In this document: positions 24,777 through 32,673 of the stretch, one piece after another
Layout: every line of letters begins with the position of its first letter
How positions within the stretch are numbered: the stretch's first letter is position 1
NCBI RefSeq assembly: GCF_937996225.1
Contig: NZ_CALKTC010000015.1
Coordinates: 1 to 43,181 of the forward strand
Direction: 5' to 3'
Length of the DNA: 43,181 bases
Source of the DNA: an uncultured Campylobacter sp.
Lineage (GTDB): Bacteria > Campylobacterota > Campylobacteria > Campylobacterales > Campylobacteraceae
Made by a program: the position numbers and the translations under genes
The notes under the pieces: model-generated
What the model was told of the DNA's origin: nothing
Database searches by the model: none
Seen by the model: the letters and a program-made list of their open reading frames with translations, nothing else

Positions 24777-26285
24777 ATGAACTCACGCGTGCAAAACGAA
24801 TATCTAAAATCAAAAATTATGAGCGCCGAGAAAGCCTGCGAACTGATCCCAAATGGCGCATCGGTGGGCTTTAGCGGCTTTGTTGGGGCGGGCTGCGCGC
24901 TAGCTCTGCCGCAAGCTCTGGCGCAACGAGCGACGGCGCTGCACGAAAAAGGCGAGCCCTATCAAATCGAAATTTTTACGGGCGCATCGACCGATCCGCT
25001 TTTAGACGGAGTTTTGGCAAAAGCAGGTGCTGTGAGCTTTCGTGCGCCGTTTTTTACGGATGCCGATATGCGCCGTGCGATAAATAGCGGCGCCGTGCGA
25101 TACACGGACGTGCATCTATCAAGCCTTGCCGCGCAGCTTAAGGCGGGTTTTTTTCCGCATCTAAACTTTGCCGTGATCGAAGTAGTGGCGATTAAAGAAA
25201 GCGGCGAGCTCGTGCCGTCCACATCGCTAGGCAACAACCAAGCCTGGCTCGATATCGCCGATCGCGTGATTTTAGAAGTGAATTACTATCAGCCGCTTGA
25301 GCTGGAGGGCATTCACGACGTTACGGATCTGCGCCTGCCGCCGCATGCTGAGGATCTGCCGATCAAGCACGTAGGCGATCGCGTAGGCAGCCCCTATATG
25401 CATGTAGATCCTGCCAAAGTAGTCGCTGTCATAGAGACTAGGACGCATGATCGCGTCAATAATTTCACCGCCGTGGATGAAATTTCAAGTGCGATCGGCT
25501 GCAATGTCGTAAAATTCTTAAAAAACGAGGAGGCTTGTGGCAGACTTCCCGCAAAGAAGTTACTGCCGCTGCAATCGGGCATCGGCAATGTCGCTAACGC
25601 CGTGCTTAGCTCGCTACAAAATGCTGGCTACCAAGGGCTGCAATGCTACTCCGAGGTGATCCAAGACGGCATGCTAGATCTCATCAAAAGAGGCGTCGTA
25701 GGCACTGCAAGTGCCACAGCGCTATCGCTTAGCCCCGCAGGTGTCAAGGAATTTCAAAAAAACATCGATTTCTACCGCAAGCACATCATACTACGTTCAC
25801 AAGATGTCTCCAACTCGCCAGCGCTTATCAGAAAGCTCGGCGTCGTGTCGATGAATGGCATGCTCGAGGCAGATATCTACGGCAACGTAAACTCCACCAA
25901 CGTCATGGGTTCGCAGATGAAAAATGGTATTGGCGGTAGTGGCGACTTCGCTCGCAACGGATATTTGTCGCTATTTTTGAGCCCATCGCTCGCTAAAGGC
26001 GGCGCGATCAGCGCTATCGTGCCGTTCGTGAGCCACGTCGATCATACCGAGCACGACACTCAAGTCATCATAACCGAATACGGCATCGCCGATCTGCGCG
26101 GTAAATGTCCTCGTGAGCGTGCTCGCGCGATGATAAGCATCGCACATCCCACTTACCAAGACGCGCTGAGAGATTATTTCGAGCGGGCATGTGCGCAGCC
26201 CTGTGCGGGGCATACTCCACACATCCTAAGCGAGGCGCTGTCGTGGCATCAAAGATTTAAGGATACGGGGAGTATGAAGGCTTAG
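24777..26285 (+). CDS. Acetyl-CoA hydrolase/transferase family CoA-transferase
   Basis: A 502-residue class I CoA-transferase of the succinyl-CoA:acetate/acetyl-CoA hydrolase family. N-terminal features are VGFSGFVGAGCALALPQAL and FTGAST; the catalytic Glu is probably that in CYSEVIQDGMLDL (about residue 289). The C-terminal domain contains QMKNGIGGSGDFARNGYLS and VITEYGIADLRGKCPRERA, both strongly conserved in the family. It moves CoA between carboxylates such as succinate and acetate, which would link the citric-acid cycle and acetate metabolism. The full family length is present. It is a single gene with its own promoter and a modest GGACGGA ribosome site. Confidence 0.88.
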   Translation: MNSRVQNEYLKSKIMSAEKACELIPNGASVGFSGFVGAGCALALPQALAQRATALHEKGEPYQIEIFTGASTDPLLDGVLAKAGAVSFRAPFFTDADMRRAINSGAVRYTDVHLSSLAAQLKAGFFPHLNFAVIEVVAIKESGELVPSTSLGNNQAWLDIADRVILEVNYYQPLELEGIHDVTDLRLPPHAEDLPIKHVGDRVGSPYMHVDPAKVVAVIETRTHDRVNNFTAVDEISSAIGCNVVKFLKNEEACGRLPAKKLLPLQSGIGNVANAVLSSLQNAGYQGLQCYSEVIQDGMLDLIKRGVVGTASATALSLSPAGVKEFQKNIDFYRKHIILRSQDVSNSPALIRKLGVVSMNGMLEADIYGNVNSTNVMGSQMKNGIGGSGDFARNGYLSLFLSPSLAKGGAISAIVPFVSHVDHTEHDTQVIITEYGIADLRGKCPRERARAMISIAHPTYQDALRDYFERACAQPCAGHTPHILSEALSWHQRFKDTGSMKA

Positions 26286-26856
26286 AGCGAATTTGCTTGA
26301 GCTAATGCGCTAAAACCTAAAATTTAAGCTCATTCTCGCTGAAAGCAAGAAAGTTTGCACTTAAAAATTCCGCCTGCATTTGAAAGCGCTATCGCTACTT
26401 AGAGCAAAGCTCGTTAAAATTTTTATTTTTGAAAAGCTCGCGCGAAATGTTTACTATATGAATGAATTGAAAATTTGCGCCATAAAATTTTAAAATTTGC
26501 AGGCGGGTTTGGGATTCGGAATTTTAAAATTTAGCCCTAAATTTGCAGCTAGCACATTTCAAATTTTAAAATTTTACGGCTTGAAATTTTAAAATTTTGA
26601 ACTTCGCAAAATTTTATCTATAAATACGCTATTAAATTTTAAATTTAGCTTCCACTTCATTTGCCATGCGTAAGCTTTTACGGCAATCTTAGCTACAAGG
26701 CGCACCATAAGTTCGTAATAAATTTCGCGCAGTATTTGTCAAGATAAATTCCGTATTAAAGCAGCGGCTTGCTAAATCAGAATTTATCGCCTTACGAAGG
26801 CGATCTTTGGGCTATAAATTTAAAGAGGCGGGCTATAAAGTCGCGGCGAGATGAGA
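26286..26856. other. 571-bp AAATTT-rich region between convergent genes
   Basis: No gene is seen on either strand. AAATTT words are very dense between 26,480 and 26,650. A short near-repeat of TTACG/CGTAA blocks lies around 26,680-26,800. No typical terminator with a T-tail was found, so the repeats may themselves serve as transcript ends. Confidence 0.6.
26561..26598. repeat. Two copies of the AAATTTTAAAATTT palindrome
   Basis: The 14-bp self-complementary word occurs at 26,561-26,574 and again at 26,584-26,597. Other intergenic copies are at 8,882-8,895, 18,446-18,459, 18,514-18,527, 21,816-21,829, 38,091-38,104 and 41,346-41,359. Confidence 0.75.
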
Positions 26857-29277
26857 TTAGAATTTTATCCTCGAGGGCTCCATCGGTTTGCTGTAGAAGT
26901 AGCCCTGCATATATTTAATCCCCATCTCTTCTAAGATGATTGAAATTTCATGGTTTTCTACGTATTCGGCGATGAGCTCGTAGCCCTGCTTGCGCGCGAA
27001 GTTAGCGATGGTTTCGACGATAGCGCGCGAGTTTTTATCGTTTGCGATGTTTTTGATGAGCGCTCCGTCGATTTTTATGTAATCCACGTCGAGCGTTAAA
27101 ATTCTATAGTAGTTGGAGTATCCGCTGCCAAAATCGTCTATCGCGACCTTGCAGCCGTAGTTTTTGGCTATGGCGATGAAGCTGCGTAGGCTCTCGTAAT
27201 CGTCGAATTCCTCGCTTTCTAAAATTTCAATAAATAAATTTGAAGCGTTTGGGCTGGATGCGAGCTTGCGCTCTAAAAGTTCCTTGATACCTTCGTTTGC
27301 GATGTCAAAATATGAAAGATTTATGCTAAAGCAAGTCCCTGCGAAGCGGTCTAGCAAGCGAAAGGCTTCGTTTATTACGACCTGAGTTAGCGGGATGTAG
27401 AGCGAGGTTTGCTTTGCGATGTCGATAAACTCACCCGGGCAGCGCGTCTTGCCTGAGCGGTCGATTAGGCGGATTAGAATTTCATATACTAAGGGAACAT
27501 AGTCGCCACCCTCGGTGCCGTATGTGTTACCACTAGGATCGCGGTGGGTGATATCAAATATCGGCTGAACGAGCACAAAGACTTGATTTTTCTTGATCGC
27601 GTTTTGAATGGTGTTGATCATAATCTGGTTTTGAAGATATTTTTCCTCAATAGCATTTGGGCGCGAATAAAAGCCCACGTGCTCGTTTTTGCTCTGCGCC
27701 TCATACATCGCCATGACCGCCTGAAAGACCCTATTTGCGCCGCCCGCTACGTCTGCACGCTCGCTCACGCCCATCGTGATATTTAAAGGCGCGGAGGCAA
27801 AGCCCTCGGTCGTATGGAGATTAAAAACCTTGTCGGTGAAGTATTTATTTATGATCTCCACGTCGCGCGCGACATTTAGTCCCTCGTAAAATAGGCAAAA
27901 CTCATCCGATTGGATGCGAAAGATACTGGCTTTGATCTCGTGCGATTCGATACACATCGCAAGCGTACGCGCAAAGGAGCGCAGAATTTCATTCGTCGTC
28001 TCCGCCTTGTAAAAAAGCCGTAAATTTGCAAAATTTACGATAGTGATGTAGATCGCTACGCCCGTTTTTTCGGCGTTTATTAGCTCATATAGCGCTGCTT
28101 CGTTGCCCTGGCCCGTAAGATGATCGATATAGACTTGATTGTTTAAGCTCTCCTTCGCGCTCGCAAGAGCTAGCTTCATAACCTCGCGCTCGCCGATGTC
28201 ATGAGCGTAAAGCGCATATAGCGGCGGCTTGGATGCGGTGGCGATATTTGCTAGCCTTAGGCTCACATCGGCTAGTTCGCCGTTTTTACGAAGCAGGCGC
28301 GTATCTTTGGCGCTTTTATTTACCATCGCAGGAAGTTCGATCCCTTTATCTTTGGGCATCAAAACTCCAAGATCGCTTCCTTCCAGCTCGCTTTGTTCGT
28401 AGCCGCTTAAGTTAAGCACGCTTTTATTAGCGTATAAAATTTTAAAGTTTTGATCTGCTAAAACTATCGCTTCGCCTGCTTGTTCGCATAGTGCGTGATA
28501 GGGCGCGAGGGCGCGTTTACTACGCAAAGCATCGGAATTTATGATGTAAGTAAGCAGTAAAAACGACAAAAACACCGCCGTGTAAAGCATCGTCATTTGC
28601 ATAAACGAGCCGTAAAATTCCTCGCTAGCGTAAGAAAATCGCTCGCGCAGGCTTGCGAAGCGCTCGTTGAGCAACGAGAGATTATCGCTTACAATGATAT
28701 TTTGCCGCTCGAAATTCCTTAAAATTTGCCGTGCGATTCCCATAAACGCAGCTTCGTCGGGGCTTGACGCATCTGCGCTTTCTAACGCGCTTTTTAAAGC
28801 AGAGATCTCGGAGCGATTTTTATAGTTAAGTCCTAAAATTTGAGAGTAGAGATTTGCTCTTTGCGCATTTGCGCCACTGGATAAAAATTTTTGCTGCAGA
28901 CTTTGAAAAAGGATTAAATTCTGCGAATTTAAAGCCCCAAGCTCGTCCAAAAGTGAAATTTTATCGCTAAAAGCGCTTCCGATCGCGCGCACATCGCTGC
29001 TAAGTCCGATTTTATCGATGATTTTGTCTTTTTGTAGAGCTTGCAGTACCTGATAGATGCCGCGCATATCGGCATTTGCAATCGAAAAGTCCCTTCTTGC
29101 GATCTTTGCATCAAATAATATATTTAAGCGGTTATCGGCGTTATCGATCAAAGCTAGCTCGCGCGAAATCGTGCTAAATCTCGCTACATCTCTTAGCGAC
29201 GAGAAATAATTCCCGGCGATGATTATGCCTAATATCATAATCCCCACCATCAAAGTCCACATTATCTTATCTTTCAT
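26857..29277 (-). CDS. Membrane PAS-GGDEF-EAL c-di-GMP signalling protein
   Basis: An 806-residue sensor. TM1 (about 6-23) and TM2 (about 228-246) bracket a helical periplasmic domain of 200 residues. A PAS domain follows (about 255-365), then a GGDEF domain (about 385-540) whose active motif is degenerate (RIQSDEF). The EAL domain (about 555-800) keeps its catalytic set: Glu in YEILIRL, Asn in SINLS, Glu in IEILESE, the Asp pair in IDDFGSGYS, Lys in YIKIDG, and AEYVEN. The protein is therefore probably a c-di-GMP phosphodiesterase regulated by a periplasmic signal. Its start overlaps the end of the di-heme peroxidase gene by 11 bases, so the peroxidase may supply the signal. Confidence 0.88.
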   Translation of the reverse strand: MKDKIMWTLMVGIMILGIIIAGNYFSSLRDVARFSTISRELALIDNADNRLNILFDAKIARRDFSIANADMRGIYQVLQALQKDKIIDKIGLSSDVRAIGSAFSDKISLLDELGALNSQNLILFQSLQQKFLSSGANAQRANLYSQILGLNYKNRSEISALKSALESADASSPDEAAFMGIARQILRNFERQNIIVSDNLSLLNERFASLRERFSYASEEFYGSFMQMTMLYTAVFLSFLLLTYIINSDALRSKRALAPYHALCEQAGEAIVLADQNFKILYANKSVLNLSGYEQSELEGSDLGVLMPKDKGIELPAMVNKSAKDTRLLRKNGELADVSLRLANIATASKPPLYALYAHDIGEREVMKLALASAKESLNNQVYIDHLTGQGNEAALYELINAEKTGVAIYITIVNFANLRLFYKAETTNEILRSFARTLAMCIESHEIKASIFRIQSDEFCLFYEGLNVARDVEIINKYFTDKVFNLHTTEGFASAPLNITMGVSERADVAGGANRVFQAVMAMYEAQSKNEHVGFYSRPNAIEEKYLQNQIMINTIQNAIKKNQVFVLVQPIFDITHRDPSGNTYGTEGGDYVPLVYEILIRLIDRSGKTRCPGEFIDIAKQTSLYIPLTQVVINEAFRLLDRFAGTCFSINLSYFDIANEGIKELLERKLASSPNASNLFIEILESEEFDDYESLRSFIAIAKNYGCKVAIDDFGSGYSNYYRILTLDVDYIKIDGALIKNIANDKNSRAIVETIANFARKQGYELIAEYVENHEISIILEEMGIKYMQGYFYSKPMEPSRIKF

Positions 29278-30139
29278 CCTGCGCCTCCGTCATCTCACCC
29301 TTAAGTGTAGCTAAAAAGCTCATCAAAGCATCAAGTTCCCCATCGCTAAGATCGTATTTTAACAGATCCTTTGCGATCTGCCGCACCGCAAGACGCAAAT
29401 CCGTCTGCCCGTTTACGTAAGGTGCGGTTTGCGTGATATTGCGCAAGCTAGGCACGCGGCGCAACTCAAATCCGTCGGAGGTAAACCTATGCCTAGGCGC
29501 ATCCTCCTCTTCCGCGCTTGGGCGAATTTTAGTAAAGCTGCCGGTGCCAAGGCTAACGCCGTTATGACATGCCGAGCACAGCCGCACAAAAAGCACATAT
29601 CCGTTATATTCGGCATCATTTAGCTTAACCTCGCCGCGCAAAAATCGGTCAAATTTGGAATTTATCGCCGTTTTGGATTTTAAAAATTCCTTTAGCGCAT
29701 CAATGAAGTTTGCCGTATTCGCCTCGCCGTAAGCACTTTTAAAAGCCTGCTTGTAGGCTAAATTCTTCCTAATAAGCTTTAAAATTCTATCTTCGCTCGC
29801 ATCAAGCTCGTTCGTGCCAAAGACCGACGCTGCGATCCGCGCTTCAAAGCCCGCGAAATTATAATCGCCCAAATAGCGGTCAAAATAATAAGAATTTATG
29901 AGCGTAGGCACGCGTCCATCGCGCACTGAAGCGCCTGAGTCGTTTAGATAGAAGTTATGGCAGCTCTCGCAGGAGCGGCCTTTGCCGCTAAATCTTACAT
30001 CGGTAAAAATTTTTGCGCCCAGCCGCGCCTTTTGCGGATCGTATTTAGGCATCTCAAGCGGCGAGAAAAGATTGCCGCAAAGCCCCAAAACCGGCGCCAG
30101 ACTAAATATAAAACAGCTTAAAGCTCGCTTCGATCTCAT
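29267..30139 (-). CDS. Di-heme cytochrome c peroxidase/MauG-like protein
   Basis: A 290-residue periplasmic di-heme protein. A signal peptide (residues 1-22) is followed by heme motifs C57-x-x-C60-H61 and C188-x-x-C191-H192. The block ELRRVPSLRNITQTAPY after the second heme is typical of bacterial cytochrome c peroxidases, which reduce hydrogen peroxide with electrons from cytochrome c; MauG-like oxidation chemistry is the alternative. It overlaps the upstream methyltransferase gene by 38 bases and the downstream c-di-GMP gene by 11, so the three are a tight operon. The ribosome site is weak, consistent with translational coupling. Confidence 0.88.
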   Translation of the reverse strand: MRSKRALSCFIFSLAPVLGLCGNLFSPLEMPKYDPQKARLGAKIFTDVRFSGKGRSCESCHNFYLNDSGASVRDGRVPTLINSYYFDRYLGDYNFAGFEARIAASVFGTNELDASEDRILKLIRKNLAYKQAFKSAYGEANTANFIDALKEFLKSKTAINSKFDRFLRGEVKLNDAEYNGYVLFVRLCSACHNGVSLGTGSFTKIRPSAEEEDAPRHRFTSDGFELRRVPSLRNITQTAPYVNGQTDLRLAVRQIAKDLLKYDLSDGELDALMSFLATLKGEMTEAQDER

Positions 30140-31010
30140 CGCTTATCACCCCGCCTTTAGCTCGCTTTTTCAAAATCTCCTCGATCTCGCGCTCGCTAGC
30201 CTCCGCGCCGTCCATATGCAGGTGCCACGCGGCGTTTTGCACAGCTTCTTGTAGGCTGCGTTTTTGCTCGCGCTTTTCAGTTAAAATTTCGCTTTTAAAT
30301 TTGATGTCGCGCGCGCCAAGCAGCGCCTCAAATTTTTCGGCGGCGGTAGCAAGTCTTTTAGCTCCTGCGCCGAAGCGCTCAAACAGCGGCGCTAGCATCG
30401 ATGAATTGCGCTCGCTCGCCCAGTTTAGATAAATTTTTCGCTCGCCCAAAGCCAAAAACGCCCCAAAATCCTCCGTGCTTTTTAGCGCGGGGCTCATAGT
30501 AAGAAACGCGATGTCAAAAACTGCGGGAATTTTAAAATTTTCGCTCTCGCGGCTTTTGCTCACAGCGTCTTTTAAATTTAAAGCCTGCGCTTCTTGATCT
30601 TGCGCGTTTGAAATTTCGTCTTGCGAGTGCGGATAAATTTTAAAATTTTTACTCGCCCCGTCCGCAAAGCCGCCCGAGCCAAGCAGCTCGCAAAACTCCG
30701 CAAAGCTTAAATTTAATACGTTTTGCAAGCTGATGCCAAACTCCCCCGCGCTGCGCCTTAGCTCGCGCAGCATCCCCTCCGAGCTATCGATCGCCGTGAC
30801 CTTGGCGCCCAGCGACGCGAGATACAGCGAGTAAACCCCCGTACCGGCGCCCACGTCAAGCACGCTTTTACCCGCAAAGCTCACCCCCCAGCCGCGCAGT
30901 ATCTCAAACACCCGCTTGCCGAAATCTCCTAACTCGCCGCTAAATTTAGCGTAACTTTCGGACTTTTTATCCCAGCTATTTTCATGTGTTTTTTCGCCGA
31001 TTTTCTCCAC
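30102..31010 (-). CDS. Class I SAM-dependent methyltransferase with a repeat-like insertion
   Basis: A 302-residue methyltransferase starting at GTG 31,010. The SAM-binding motif is VLDVGAGTGVY (about residues 50-60) and the acidic loop is VTAIDSSEGM. Around residues 112-162 the expected fold is interrupted by a polar low-complexity segment (KNFKIYPHSQ, then QALNLKDAV, ending ENFKIP) encoded by AAATTT-rich DNA; the core resumes at FDIAFLTMSPAL. The substrate is unknown. It heads the operon with the peroxidase and the c-di-GMP protein, and is divergent from znuC. Confidence 0.8.
   Translation of the reverse strand: MEKIGEKTHENSWDKKSESYAKFSGELGDFGKRVFEILRGWGVSFAGKSVLDVGAGTGVYSLYLASLGAKVTAIDSSEGMLRELRRSAGEFGISLQNVLNLSFAEFCELLGSGGFADGASKNFKIYPHSQDEISNAQDQEAQALNLKDAVSKSRESENFKIPAVFDIAFLTMSPALKSTEDFGAFLALGERKIYLNWASERNSSMLAPLFERFGAGAKRLATAAEKFEALLGARDIKFKSEILTEKREQKRSLQEAVQNAAWHLHMDGAEASEREIEEILKKRAKGGVISDEIEASFKLFYI
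30525..30677 (-). repeat. AAATTT-rich insertion inside the methyltransferase gene
   Basis: This stretch of about 150 bases contains several AAATTT words, including a full AAATTTTAAAATTT at 30,635-30,648, and its composition matches the intergenic regions rather than the rest of the gene. It encodes residues about 112-162, which do not fit the methyltransferase core. The reading frame is kept. Boundaries are approximate. Confidence 0.5.
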
Positions 31011-31109
31011 CGCTTGCCTTTAAATTTTTTGTAATAATAGCAAAATTTGGCAATTTTTCCGAATTTGGGCTATAATAAATGCTTTCAAAATCTAGGCGAA
31101 AGGGCGTTC

Positions 31110-31877
31110 ATGGCGGACGTGACGATAAAAAATTTAAACTTTGCTTACGAAAAACGCGAAATTTTAAAAGATATAAACTTAAGCTACGAGCTGCGCGATT
31201 TTTTGGCGATTTTCGGGCCCAACGGCGGCGGCAAAAGCACCCTTTTGAAGCTGCTTTTGGGGCTGCTGCGACCAAGCTCGGGCACGATCGAAATTTTAGG
31301 CAGATCGCCCGCGCTTGCCAGAGCGCAAATGGGCTACGTGCCGCAGTTCATCGCGATAAACAAAAGCTTTCCCATAAGCGTGCTCGAAGTCGTTTTAATG
31401 GGGCTGATAGATAAGAAAATTTTCGGCTTTTACTCTAAATCCGAGCGCGAGCAAGCCATGCAAGCCCTGGGGCGCGTAGGCATGCAAGACCTTGCAGGGT
31501 GCCGTATCAGCGAACTTAGCGGCGGGCAGAGACAGCGCGTTTACATCGCGCGGGCGCTGTGCGCGAAGGCTAAAATTTTACTTCTTGACGAGCCGCTAGC
31601 GAGCATAGATACGATGGGGCAGGTTCAAATTTACGAGCTTTTAAAATCCCTAAACGAGGGCGGCTGCGGCATAATTTTAATCAGCCACGACGTGCAACTC
31701 GCGCTAAACTACGCAAACCGCGCGCTTTACGTCGCAAACGGCTCGGCGCACACCCACGAGATCGATCCGGGGGGCAGAGCGGAATTTTTAGATCACCTGC
31801 GACGCGAGCACGGGCACTTTTGCGCCGTCGATCTCGCGCTTAACGAATGCTGCTGCAAGGAGTGCAAAAATGGCTGA
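31110..31877 (+). CDS. znuC: Zinc/manganese ABC transporter ATPase (ZnuC-like)
   Basis: A 255-residue ABC ATPase. I start it at ATG 31,110, where AAAGGG is well placed. The Walker A is GPNGGGKST, the signature is LSGGQRQRVYIARAL, and Walker B is ILLLDEPLASID, followed by the H-loop ISHD. The C-terminal 35 residues are rich in Cys and His (HAHTHE-like region, REHGHFC, ECCCKEC), as in metal-transport ATPases. It partners the permease gene that overlaps it by 8 bases. It probably energises zinc (or manganese) import. No binding protein (znuA) is in the window. Confidence 0.86.
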   Translation: MADVTIKNLNFAYEKREILKDINLSYELRDFLAIFGPNGGGKSTLLKLLLGLLRPSSGTIEILGRSPALARAQMGYVPQFIAINKSFPISVLEVVLMGLIDKKIFGFYSKSEREQAMQALGRVGMQDLAGCRISELSGGQRQRVYIARALCAKAKILLLDEPLASIDTMGQVQIYELLKSLNEGGCGIILISHDVQLALNYANRALYVANGSAHTHEIDPGGRAEFLDHLRREHGHFCAVDLALNECCCKECKNG

Positions 31878-32673
31878 AATTCTATCCTATGATTTCATGC
31901 AAAACGCCCTACTCGGCGGGCTTTTGGTCAGTATAGTCTGCGGCGTCGTGGGCTCTTTAGTCGTGATAAATCGCATGAGCTTCATAGCAGGCGGCATCGC
32001 GCACGGCGCATACGGCGGCATCGGCATCGCGCTATTTTTAGGCATCTCGCCCGTACTGGGAGCTAGCGTATTTGCGCTGTTTTTGGGGCTGCTCATCGCC
32101 TACGTCACGCTGCGAAATACCGAGCGCTTCGATGCCGTAATCGGCGCGATATGGGCGTTTGGAATGGCGCTGGGGATAATATTCGCCGATCTCACGCCTG
32201 GGTACAAATCCGATCTGATGAGCTTTTTATTCGGCTCGATCTTAGCGATAAATCACGAAAATTTAATCTTCATCGGCATTTGCGACGCGACGTTTGCGGC
32301 GCTTACGGCGTGCTTTTACAGGCAGTTTTTAGCGATCAGCTTCGATAAGGAATTTGCCCTGCTGCGCGGAGTAAATACGAGTGTTTTTTACTACGTCCTC
32401 GTAGTGATGGCGAGCCTTGCGGTGGTCGCGTCGATTCAGATCGTGGGGCTAATCTTGGTGATCTCGCTGATGACGATCCCGCCCTTCATCGCCGAAAAAA
32501 TCTCAAAAAGCCTAGGCTCGATGATGGCGATAAGCTGCGCGCTATCGGCGCTTTTCTGCGCGACGGGACTTGTTTTGAGCTTTAAGCTCAATCTAACCAG
32601 CGGCGCTTCGATAATCCTAGTCGCCTCGGTCTGCTTTTTCGCAAGCTCGATCTTTAGCAAACTTCGCGCCTAA
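31870..32673 (+). CDS. znuB: Zinc/manganese ABC transporter permease (ZnuB-like)
   Basis: A 267-residue permease of the ABC-3 family with about eight helices. Family blocks include SFIAGGIAHGAYGGIGIALF, LTPGYKSDLMSFLFGSILAI and the central ASIQIVGLILVISLMTIPPF. The start overlaps the end of znuC by 8 bases, so the two are translationally coupled. The last 57 bases overlap, tail to tail, the DMT transporter gene on the other strand. The metal is probably zinc by family, though manganese or iron cannot be excluded. Confidence 0.86.
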   Translation: MAEILSYDFMQNALLGGLLVSIVCGVVGSLVVINRMSFIAGGIAHGAYGGIGIALFLGISPVLGASVFALFLGLLIAYVTLRNTERFDAVIGAIWAFGMALGIIFADLTPGYKSDLMSFLFGSILAINHENLIFIGICDATFAALTACFYRQFLAISFDKEFALLRGVNTSVFYYVLVVMASLAVVASIQIVGLILVISLMTIPPFIAEKISKSLGSMMAISCALSALFCATGLVLSFKLNLTSGASIILVASVCFFASSIFSKLRA

